A stretch of DNA of 10,330 nucleotides from Bacteroidales bacterium (lineage in GTDB: Bacteria > Bacteroidota > Bacteroidia > Bacteroidales > GCA-2748055): contig JAOZLK010000098.1 of the NCBI GenBank assembly GCA_029934875.1, positions 1 through 10,330 on the forward strand, written 5' to 3'. Every line of letters begins with the position of its first letter. Position 1 is the stretch's first letter. The position numbers and the translations under genes were made by a program. This document shows positions 1 through 5,737 of the stretch, piece after piece. Under the pieces are notes generated by a model, which did no database searches, had not been told where the DNA came from, and saw only the letters and a program-made list of their open reading frames with translations.

Positions 1-128
1 TCGTCGATATCCGGAGGCCGGGCAACATTCCTGGTAGTGTAAACTTTTTTAGGGTAGATCGTATCCTGCTGAGAAAATGCGGATATAAAAAAGCCACTTA
101 AGACAAAACATAAAAATAATTTCCTCAT
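1..128 (-). CDS. N-terminal part of a secreted protein, possibly CBM9/DUF5916-like (partial)
   Basis: Only the first 42 codons lie in the window; the gene continues past base 1. The start is ATG at 128, giving MRKLFLCFVLSGFFISAFSQ, a clear Sec signal peptide with a basic N-region, a hydrophobic core and a likely cleavage after Ala-Phe-Ser. The mature N-terminus then reads roughly Q-D-T-I-Y-P-K-K-V-Y-T-T followed by R-P-P-D-I-D. A 'YTT...PPxID' opening is what I expect at the start of a CBM9-like domain in Bacteroidota DUF5916 outer-membrane proteins, but the diagnostic downstream residues are off the window, so this family call is inference. It lies 42 nt downstream of the cyclophilin gene on the same strand. 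Two one-mismatch versions of the Bacteroidota -7 motif occur in that gap, so it may share the upstream transcript or have its own weak promoter. Confidence 0.6.
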   Translation of the reverse strand, partial: MRKLFLCFVLSGFFISAFSQQDTIYPKKVYTTRNVARPPDID

Positions 129-170
129 CGATACAATGTTATCGTCCAAGTGCTTATGCAATGATATAGG

Positions 171-758
171 CTACAAAATATAAACAGAATCAATGCGGAC
201 CGGCTCTATAAGGTATTGCCCGCTATCGGGAAGTGCCTGTATGCTGCGGACAACGTCCATTCCCTCAGTTACTTTCCCAAAAGCAGCAAAACCTGCACCA
301 TCGGGATTCCGGTCTCCCCCATAGTCGAGCGATGGCTGATCCCCCACGCATATAAATATCTCGGTGGAGGCACTCCCCGGTTCCATTCTGGCCATGGAAA
401 TCACCCCATCAGTGTGAAGAATTCCTGTCTCCCCGGTGGTCTCATGTTCAATGGCGGTGTGGATTGCAATCAGGCTGTCGTGGAACAATCCTCCCTGGAT
501 TACCTCTATTTTCACGGGGCTGTGCGGCTGGTTATCGGGCCTGACCACACGGTAAAAAATGGCCCCGTCAAAAACACCCTTCTCTAGCAGGGATAGAAAA
601 TTGCTTGAAGTAAGAGGAGCCTTTTCAAGCTCAATCTGCAGTATGATATTGCCCTTTTCTGTCACCATCATTACCTGCTCGGAGGAGGACCGGTCGCAGG
701 AGACCGGTCCTATTGTGAAAATCACAATTATGCAAAGGCGGAATCTATGATATTTCAT
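171..758 (-). CDS. Cyclophilin-type peptidyl-prolyl cis-trans isomerase, predicted lipoprotein
   Basis: Predicted to catalyse cis-trans isomerisation of Xaa-Pro bonds and assist protein folding outside the cytoplasm. I chose the ATG at 758 (195 aa) over the in-frame ATG at 776. It is preceded by an AGAAAG-like ribosome site and gives a clean lipoprotein signal: a basic start, a hydrophobic run, then Pro-Val-Ser-Cys with Cys21 as the likely acylated residue. The -3 Pro is unusual for a lipobox. Cyclophilin landmarks follow in order: TEKGNIILQIELEKAP (first strands), FYRVV with the catalytic Arg at about 70, QGG at 88-90, SMAR at 121-124, TEIFI at 132-136 in place of the common SQFFI, and FGKV at 160-163. 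Length fits a compact single-domain enzyme. The start overlaps the end of the upstream COG2403 gene by 14 nt, suggesting translational coupling. Whether it is an active isomerase or mainly a chaperone cannot be read from sequence. Confidence 0.9.
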   Translation of the reverse strand: MKYHRFRLCIIVIFTIGPVSCDRSSSEQVMMVTEKGNIILQIELEKAPLTSSNFLSLLEKGVFDGAIFYRVVRPDNQPHSPVKIEVIQGGLFHDSLIAIHTAIEHETTGETGILHTDGVISMARMEPGSASTEIFICVGDQPSLDYGGDRNPDGAGFAAFGKVTEGMDVVRSIQALPDSGQYLIEPVRIDSVYIL

Positions 759-2085
759 TCTTTCTGAGGAATTCATTAATCACATCTTCCATATCTGGCT
801 TACCAATCTCCTGGAGATCGTAATAGACCCTTGTGAATGGCTTTTTTATGTTGATAATCCGGCTAAGGTCGATGGGTGTCCCAATCACCACCGAATCACA
901 ATCGCAGGTATTAATAGTGGTTTCCAGGTCTTTTAGCTGTTGTTCCCCGTAGCCCATGGCCGGCAGAAGGACACCAATTTCGGGATAGATCTCAAATGTT
1001 TCACTTAACTTGCCTACAGTGAAGGGGCGGGGATCAACCAGCCCGGAGGCTCCATATTTTCTGGCTGCCACGACCCCGGCACCTATTTTCATTTCGCCAT
1101 GGGTAAGGGTTGGACCATCTTCCACTACCAGAACCTTTTTCCCCTTGATTACTTCAGGCTTGTCCACCCGAATGGGTGAGGCTCCATCAATGACAACAGC
1201 CCCGGGGTTCACTGCTTCGATACTCTCTCTGACTTTCTGGATTCCTTCGGGTGGTGCGCTATCCATTTTATTGATAACCAACACATCTGCTGTCCGAAGC
1301 ACAACTTCTCCGGGATAGTAGGAGAGCTCGTGACCGGCCCTGTGGGGATCTAAAACTCCTATGGTCAGGTCGGGTTTGTAAAAGGAAAAATCGTTATTGC
1401 CGCCATCCCAGAGAATGATGTCACATCCATCCGGATCCTTTTCAGCAGCCCTGACTATGGCTTCATAATCAACCCCGGAATAGATCACATTGCCCCGCAC
1501 AACATGGGGTTCATACTCCTCCATCTCCTCAATGGTGCATTTATGCTTATGAAGATCCTCAACAGTGGCGAAGCGCTGTACCTTCTGTGCCACCAAGTCG
1601 CCATAGGGCATGGGATGCCTGATGGCAACAACCTTCAGACCACGTTTCATCAAAATTTCGATGACACGCCTGGAAGTTTGGCTTTTTCCACAACCTGTTC
1701 TTACGGCACAAACGGAAATTACCGGTAGGGAACTTTTAATCATTGTGTCATTCGTACCCAGCAGGGTGAAATTGGCACCTGCAGCATTTACAACAGCACT
1801 TAGATTCATAACCCTCTGGTAGGGAAGGTCGCTGTATGAGAATATGCATGTTTTAATATCAAATTCCACGATCAGGCGGCTTAGCTCCTCTTCGGCATAA
1901 ATTGGGATACCATCCGGGTATAGGCTACCGGCAAGTTCAGCCGGATACTTCCTTCCGTCTATGTCGGGAATCTGAGCTGCTGTGAATGCAAGCACACGAT
2001 ACTCTTCCCTGTCCCTGAAATAGGTGTTGAAATTATGAAAGTCCCTACCTGCTGCTCCAATAATCAGGATGTTTTTCCTAGTCAT
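745..2085 (-). CDS. COG2403 P-loop NTPase, cyclic 2,3-diphosphoglycerate synthetase-like
   Basis: A 446-aa cytoplasmic protein of the family that includes archaeal cyclic 2,3-diphosphoglycerate synthetase and is often labelled 'predicted GTPase'. Visible parts: an N-terminal Rossmann-like segment (ILIIGAAGRDFHNFN, residues 6-20) with a second strand/helix unit to about 110; a P-loop AVRTGCGKSQ at 127-136 whose Lys134-Ser135 should bind nucleotide phosphates; an acidic WDGGNND at 226-232 that may act as a Walker B/switch element; INKMD at 271-275, matching the NKxD guanine-recognition motif; and DPRPFTVG at 351-358. The archaeal enzyme makes an intramolecular phosphoanhydride in 2,3-diphosphoglycerate. 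I know of no such metabolite in Bacteroidota, so that product name should not be taken literally. It has its own predicted promoter (-7 element at 2114-2121) and overlaps the downstream cyclophilin gene. Family assignment is firm; substrate and role are unknown. Confidence 0.88.
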   Translation of the reverse strand: MTRKNILIIGAAGRDFHNFNTYFRDREEYRVLAFTAAQIPDIDGRKYPAELAGSLYPDGIPIYAEEELSRLIVEFDIKTCIFSYSDLPYQRVMNLSAVVNAAGANFTLLGTNDTMIKSSLPVISVCAVRTGCGKSQTSRRVIEILMKRGLKVVAIRHPMPYGDLVAQKVQRFATVEDLHKHKCTIEEMEEYEPHVVRGNVIYSGVDYEAIVRAAEKDPDGCDIILWDGGNNDFSFYKPDLTIGVLDPHRAGHELSYYPGEVVLRTADVLVINKMDSAPPEGIQKVRESIEAVNPGAVVIDGASPIRVDKPEVIKGKKVLVVEDGPTLTHGEMKIGAGVVAARKYGASGLVDPRPFTVGKLSETFEIYPEIGVLLPAMGYGEQQLKDLETTINTCDCDSVVIGTPIDLSRIINIKKPFTRVYYDLQEIGKPDMEDVINEFLRKNEIS

Positions 2086-2108
2086 AAATAGTTAGTTTAG
2101 AAATGGTG

Positions 2109-2129
2109 TATTCCAAATTTAGAGGAATA
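2109..2129. repeat. Inverted repeat overlapping the predicted promoter (operator candidate)
   Basis: TATTCC at 2109-2114 and GGAATA at 2124-2129 form perfect 6-bp arms around a 9-nt spacer. The spacer and left arm carry the predicted -7 element of the COG2403 gene. A dimeric repressor bound here would block that promoter. This is only a symmetry argument; no regulator gene is present in the window, and short dyads are common by chance in A/T-rich DNA. Confidence 0.3.
2114..2121 (-). promoter_or_regulatory. Predicted -7 promoter element for the COG2403 gene
   Basis: Read on the minus strand the sequence is TAAATTTG, an exact match to the Bacteroidota primary-sigma -7 consensus TAnnTTTG. It sits 28 nt before the ATG at 2085, which would give a 5' leader of roughly 20 nt. 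No convincing TTG/TTTG -33 element is visible 17-23 nt upstream, so the call rests on the -7 motif and its position alone. The element lies inside a 6-bp inverted repeat (2109-2129). Confidence 0.5.
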
Positions 2130-2252
2130 TGCCTAGCGTGTTACCGAATATGCTGTATAATAGCTGAGCTTGAAAACATTTTCATAACTTCAACGTATGA
2201 GTAATAATAGGATTTTTCGAGTACAAGAATCGAAATTCTAAATACCGGGAAA

Positions 2253-2870
2253 TTGAACTTTCTTGCACATACATACCTGTCCGGAAGCAATGAAGAAATC
2301 ATTGTAGGGAATTTTATGGGCGATTATGTGAAGGGAAGGAATTATCTGCTTTTCCCGGAAGAGGTGAAGAAAGGGATATTAATCCACCGTGATATTGATT
2401 CTTTCACCGACATGCACCTGATTACCAGGAGGAGTAAACAGCGGGTTGCTGCCAGGTATCACAAGTATGCCGGTATTATCATTGACATTTTTTATGATCA
2501 TTTTCTGGCCTCCCTTTGGGACGAGTATTCGGATTTACCACTTCAGGATTTTGTAAACCGAACGTACGACCTTCTGAAAAGGAACTATAAGGTACTGCCG
2601 GAGGCAATTAAAAGGTGGTTTCCTACCTTTCTTGAAAATAACTGGATGATGACCTACCGAACGGTGGATGGAATCGAACTGGTTCTTGAAAGGATGTCTG
2701 CCAATACTTCCCTGCCCAACCATGCCAGCTATGCAACTGATGTCCTTAAAGAGCAATATTCGGTCTTCGAAGAGGATTTTCGGGAATTTTTTCCGCTTAT
2801 TGTTGCATTTCTTGAAGAGAAGTACCAGATTTCAATTGATAATACAAGGGTCGATTACCCCTATGCCTGA
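2253..2870 (+). CDS. acpH: AcpH-family (DUF479) acyl carrier protein phosphodiesterase, TTG start
   Basis: A 205-aa protein of the AcpH/DUF479 family. In gammaproteobacteria AcpH hydrolyses 4'-phosphopantetheine from holo-acyl carrier protein, giving apo-ACP. Family landmarks are present in order: MNFLAHTYLS at the extreme N-terminus, VGNFMGDYVKG at 18-28, GILIHRDIDSFTDMH at 41-55, and IIIDIFYDHFLASLW at 75-89. The His and Asp residues in these segments fit the HD-like metal-dependent active site of the family. The start is TTG: families of this type begin M-N-F-L-A-H, the TTG encodes exactly that Met position, and there is no in-frame ATG between the upstream stop (TAG at 2208) and it. The gene stands alone on the plus strand, divergent from the COG2403 gene and convergent with the aminomutase-like gene. 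The Bacteroidota homologue's true substrate has not, to my knowledge, been as well tested as the E. coli enzyme. Confidence 0.85.
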   Translation: MNFLAHTYLSGSNEEIIVGNFMGDYVKGRNYLLFPEEVKKGILIHRDIDSFTDMHLITRRSKQRVAARYHKYAGIIIDIFYDHFLASLWDEYSDLPLQDFVNRTYDLLKRNYKVLPEAIKRWFPTFLENNWMMTYRTVDGIELVLERMSANTSLPNHASYATDVLKEQYSVFEEDFREFFPLIVAFLEEKYQISIDNTRVDYPYA

Positions 2871-2898
2871 CCTGGAAATCTAAATCAGGCGTATTTTT
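2862..2898 (+). terminator. Hairpin terminator of acpH built over both convergent stop codons
   Basis: TATGCCTGA at 2862-2870 pairs with TCAGGCGTA at 2885-2893 (9 bp, one G-U pair), with a 14-nt loop, followed at once by five T residues at 2894-2898. That is a plausible intrinsic terminator for the rightward gene. The left arm contains the acpH TGA, and the right arm contains the complement of the TGA of the leftward aminomutase-like gene, so both proteins end in Tyr-Ala-stop. Read leftward, no T-tract follows the stem, so any effect on the opposing transcript would be weaker. Confidence 0.55.
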
Positions 2899-4237
2899 GC
2901 GTATCCATATCCAGGAAATGCTCTGGCAATTTATCTACCTTCAGCATTTTCTTGTACTCCTTTTCATAGAAGAACTCCTTTTCTCCAAAGGCAGGTTTAA
3001 GATCATCGAGCCATTGTACTGCAGGATCATATGCTGCAAAAAATGGCTTGCCGATCCAGTCAGCATTCCTTCCCTGCAAAAATTCGAGGACGAAAACTTT
3101 CTCTCCCTGTACCTCGGTTATGCCTGCAACCCTGATCTTTCCGGGTCCTGCCGACATGCTGGGCCCCCGAACGGTCCTGCCAATTCCGCTTATGCTCTTA
3201 TAGGCTTCAGAATAAATGCGATGGGCCTCTTCAAGGCTTATGCCAAAATAGGATTGGGCACCGGTATCACGAGCCACAAACATATAGTAGGGGATCATTC
3301 CCAGATCAACCTGCGTTTGCCACATATTAGCCCATACAACAGGGTCATCATTGATGTGCCTGAGCAATGGAGACTGGGTTCGAATCTGGGCACCGGTCTT
3401 TCTGATCCGGCTAACAGCTTCTTTCAATGCATCGGTCTGAAGCTCCTTATGGTGGTTAAAATGAGCCATGAAGGCCAGGTGAAGCCCCCGGTCTGTAACT
3501 TCTTGAAAAAGATCCAGCAGCTCCGCGGAATCAGGATCAGAAATAAACCTGTAGGGCCAGAAGGAGAGTGATTTAGAGCCAATTCTTATTGTCTTTAGAT
3601 TGGGCAAATCGGCATCCATGATAGCATCCAGGTACTTTTTCAGGATTGAAGCCTTCATGGTCATCGGGTCACCCCCTGTTATCAGGATATCGCTTATGGA
3701 GGGATTCTCTTTTAAATAGGATGTGACCAGGCCCGTTTGTTTCATGGCAAACTTCATTTCGCTTTGGCCGGTGAACTGTGGCCATCTGAAACAGAAGGTG
3801 CAGTAGGCATGACAGGTCTGCCCCTGGCTTGGAAAGAAAAGCATGGTCTCATTATACTTATGCTGTATCCCTGTAAGTTTCTTTCCCTGAAGTGTGGGTA
3901 CATTATAGTCCTGCTGTCCGGCAGGGTGCGGGTTCAGCTTTTGTCGGACCTCAGCAACATATTTGGCAAGGTCAGCCTTGGGAACATTGTTTCCCACCAT
4001 CATCGCCAGTGTCTTGTAATGGGATGGAGAAAGCATTGATTTCTGGGGGAAGTTAAGGATGAACATGGGGTCCTCCTCGTAGTTATCCCAATCAATTAAT
4101 TCGTTAACAACGTAGTTATTGGTTTTGAATGGCAAGACCTCAGAAACAATGGAAATAGCCTCAAGCTGTTCCTTGCTTAGCCTTCCATAGGCAGGTAGTG
4201 ATTGTAAGTTATGTCGTGCATAAGCTCGATACCTCAT
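2885..4237 (-). CDS. Radical SAM, PLP-dependent aminomutase of the KamA family (substrate probably not lysine)
   Basis: Predicted 450-aa enzyme of the lysine 2,3-aminomutase superfamily, which moves an amino group using a 4Fe-4S cluster, S-adenosylmethionine and PLP. I start it at ATG 4237; the in-frame TTG at 4267 lies inside the predicted promoter. Cluster cysteines are 142, 146 and 149 in CHAYCTFCFR; the Arg two after the last Cys matches the substrate-carboxylate Arg of LAM. ITGGDPMTM (186-194) is the SAM-contacting GGD region. The PLP lysine is Lys367 in AGPGKIRV. The two positions equivalent to LAM Asp293 and Asp330, which hold the lysine side-chain amine, are here Arg323 and Ser360, 37 residues apart as in LAM. 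So a beta-lysine role is doubtful; a glutamate 2,3-aminomutase-like or other activity is possible. RWPQF after the third Cys also differs from the TRRR of classical LAM. It is a separate transcription unit after rodA. Confidence 0.88.
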   Translation of the reverse strand: MRYRAYARHNLQSLPAYGRLSKEQLEAISIVSEVLPFKTNNYVVNELIDWDNYEEDPMFILNFPQKSMLSPSHYKTLAMMVGNNVPKADLAKYVAEVRQKLNPHPAGQQDYNVPTLQGKKLTGIQHKYNETMLFFPSQGQTCHAYCTFCFRWPQFTGQSEMKFAMKQTGLVTSYLKENPSISDILITGGDPMTMKASILKKYLDAIMDADLPNLKTIRIGSKSLSFWPYRFISDPDSAELLDLFQEVTDRGLHLAFMAHFNHHKELQTDALKEAVSRIRKTGAQIRTQSPLLRHINDDPVVWANMWQTQVDLGMIPYYMFVARDTGAQSYFGISLEEAHRIYSEAYKSISGIGRTVRGPSMSAGPGKIRVAGITEVQGEKVFVLEFLQGRNADWIGKPFFAAYDPAVQWLDDLKPAFGEKEFFYEKEYKKMLKVDKLPEHFLDMDTQKYA

Positions 4238-4264
4238 AAAAGAACAATTTTTTTGAGCGGATGA

Positions 4265-4272
4265 CAAAGGTA
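4265..4272 (-). promoter_or_regulatory. Predicted -7 promoter element for the aminomutase-like gene
   Basis: On the minus strand this reads TACCTTTG, an exact TAnnTTTG match, 27 nt upstream of the ATG at 4237. It implies a leader of about 20 nt, A/T-rich with no Shine-Dalgarno, as is usual in Bacteroidota. No clear -33 TTG is seen. It shows the gene can be transcribed independently of the rod-shape operon and argues against the TTG at 4267 as start codon, since that codon falls within this element. Confidence 0.5.
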
Positions 4273-4292
4273 TAAAAAATTGATGAATTTGT

Positions 4293-4307
4293 AAAAAGAG
4301 CTCCTCT
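4293..4307 (-). terminator. Weak hairpin plus T-tract after rodA
   Basis: Read on the minus strand, AGAG (4307-4304), a 3-nt loop and CTCT (4300-4297) form a 4-bp stem followed by TTTT (4296-4293), directly at the rodA stop codon. The stem is short, so termination would be partial at best. Its position between rodA and the predicted promoter of the next gene is what makes it worth listing. Confidence 0.3.
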
Positions 4308-5731
4308 CAGTTCAGGATTTCAAGCCTGCTGGCATCCAGCCTCAGGAAGATAAACAGAAACATGGAGAAGGCCCAGAGTGAAGATCCACCATAGCTGAAA
4401 AAGGGCAATGGAATTCCTATTACGGGCAATATTCCTATGGTCATTCCAATATTTACAAGGAAATGGATGAAGATGATCGATACAAAGCTGTACCCAAAGA
4501 TTCGGCTGAAGGCTGATCGTTGTCTTTCAGCCAGGAAAATCATTCTTAACAGGAGCCCCAGGTACAGTAGAATTACAAATGTAGTTCCGAGGAAGCCCCA
4601 CTCTTCACCTACTGTACAGAAGATGAAGTCTGTGCTTTGTTCGGGAACAAAATGCAGTTTGGTCTGAGTGCCGTTCAGGTACCCTTTCCCTTTGAACCCT
4701 CCTGATCCGATGGCGATCTTTGATTGATTTACGTTGTATCCCACACCCTGGGGATCATCTTCTATACCAAGGGTCACATAAATCCGATGTTGCTGATGTG
4801 GTTTCAGGATGTTGTTTATTGCGTAGTCAACCGAAATCATGAACAGGACAGCGATGACCACCCCCGCAAGGATTTTCAGATGTTTGTACATTCTGGATTG
4901 CAAACCTTTTATAAACAGGACCAGGGTAATGGGGATCAGTGAAACTAATCCGAGAGTAAAAAGGGGGAATTCTGAATTAGTCAGTCGGTTAATTCCATAA
5001 AGTGCACCAAAAGTGACAGCTGTCCAGGCCCCGATGAGGACGGTTTTTTTGCTCGATTTTGCCACGATGGCATAGATTAATAAGCCCCCGGACACCAGAA
5101 TCAGCAATACAAATGCATTGTCTACTACCAGGGTGGTAAAAAAGAGAAAGATCAGGGCAGCAAGCAGTAACATAATATTAGCTGAAAATCCTTCCCTGAA
5201 CAATACGAATATAAATGCAAAGTATACCAGGGTTGATCCCATGTCGGGTTGAAGGAGTATCAGAGCAGGTGGAATGAAGATCACCACCAAAGCCTTTAGC
5301 AGGTCCGTAATTCTTTTCATCTCGAAAGTATGAGATGTGAGAAGTTTTGCCAGAGCCAGTGCAGTAATAGGCTTTGCAAATTCTGAAGGCTGAAATTGAA
5401 ATCCCCCGATTACAAACCAGCTTTTTGCGCCATTTACCTCTGTTCCGAATACCAGGACCCCCATCAGGACAACTACCATTATGATGTAGAGTATGTATGC
5501 AAAATAAGTGTAGATTTTTGCGTCAAGCATCAGAAGGAGGACCGCCAGGATAATGGTAGCCCCTATCCAAATAATTTGTTTCCCAAATCGCTGTGAGAAA
5601 TCAAAAATCCCTCCCTCTGCTTCCATGATATTGGCTGAATAAATATTCATCCAGCCATATGAGAGAATCACCAGCCAAAGAAGTATTGAGAGCCAGTCTA
5701 TATTAGCAAATGTGTTATTTCTCCGGTCCAT
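4307..5731 (-). CDS. rodA: RodA, peptidoglycan glycosyltransferase of the elongasome (SEDS family)
   Basis: Integral membrane SEDS protein that polymerises lipid II into glycan strands for lateral wall growth, paired with PBP2. The ATG at 5731 (474 aa) is preferred over a TTG two codons upstream that abuts the mrdA stop. Signature segments (ATG numbering): NGAKSWF at 100-106, QPSEFAK at 114-120, LLQPDMGSTL at 159-168, HQQHRI at 312-317, KIAIGSGGFKGKG at 338-350, FVPEQSTDF with the proposed catalytic Asp368, and PLPFFSYGGSS at 442-452. It is about 100 residues longer than E. coli RodA. The extra length falls between the LLQPDMG and HQQHRI segments (about 184-302) and is hydrophobic enough for several added membrane helices. 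It is the last gene of the mre cluster, 6 nt after mrdA, so translation is probably coupled. Confidence 0.95.
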   Translation of the reverse strand: MDRRNNTFANIDWLSILLWLVILSYGWMNIYSANIMEAEGGIFDFSQRFGKQIIWIGATIILAVLLLMLDAKIYTYFAYILYIIMVVVLMGVLVFGTEVNGAKSWFVIGGFQFQPSEFAKPITALALAKLLTSHTFEMKRITDLLKALVVIFIPPALILLQPDMGSTLVYFAFIFVLFREGFSANIMLLLAALIFLFFTTLVVDNAFVLLILVSGGLLIYAIVAKSSKKTVLIGAWTAVTFGALYGINRLTNSEFPLFTLGLVSLIPITLVLFIKGLQSRMYKHLKILAGVVIAVLFMISVDYAINNILKPHQQHRIYVTLGIEDDPQGVGYNVNQSKIAIGSGGFKGKGYLNGTQTKLHFVPEQSTDFIFCTVGEEWGFLGTTFVILLYLGLLLRMIFLAERQRSAFSRIFGYSFVSIIFIHFLVNIGMTIGILPVIGIPLPFFSYGGSSLWAFSMFLFIFLRLDASRLEILN

Positions 5732-5737
5732 GTTCAA

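Larger units (their letters stand above)
2086..2252. promoter_or_regulatory. Divergent intergenic region between the COG2403 and acpH genes
   Basis: The only sizeable non-coding stretch in the window (167 bp, A/T-rich). It must hold the start signals for both divergent genes. The leftward side has an exact TAnnTTTG match (2114-2121). For the rightward acpH gene I find no exact -7 match; TAACTTCA at 2185-2192 is a poor fit. Besides the 2109-2129 dyad there are two more: TCATA/TATGA (2182-2186 and 2196-2200) and TTTCGA/TCGAAA (2215-2220 and 2230-2235). The last lies close to the acpH start and could fold as a leader hairpin. No RNA gene or riboswitch fold was recognised. Confidence 0.5.

Noticed and set aside
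129..170. A promoter for the partial signal-peptide gene (TATCATTG or TAACATTG, minus strand)
   Set aside because: Each differs from TAnnTTTG by one base; the second, although spaced 17 nt from a TTG, would place the transcription start at or almost on the start codon. Not strong enough to list.
2897..3571. A 224-codon open frame on the plus strand
   Set aside because: It lies wholly antisense to the radical SAM gene, whose frame has clear motifs. The product shows no recognisable domain and the frame has no start signals; it is a shadow frame.
2885..4237. Annotation as a true lysine 2,3-aminomutase (kamA)
   Set aside because: The residues matching the lysine side-chain Asp pair seem to be Arg and Ser, so I kept only the family-level call and gave no gene symbol.
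4307..4427. An ftsW instead of rodA identity
   Set aside because: FtsW and RodA share the SEDS motifs, but this gene directly follows mrdA in the mre cluster, while ftsW normally sits with the mur/dcw genes.
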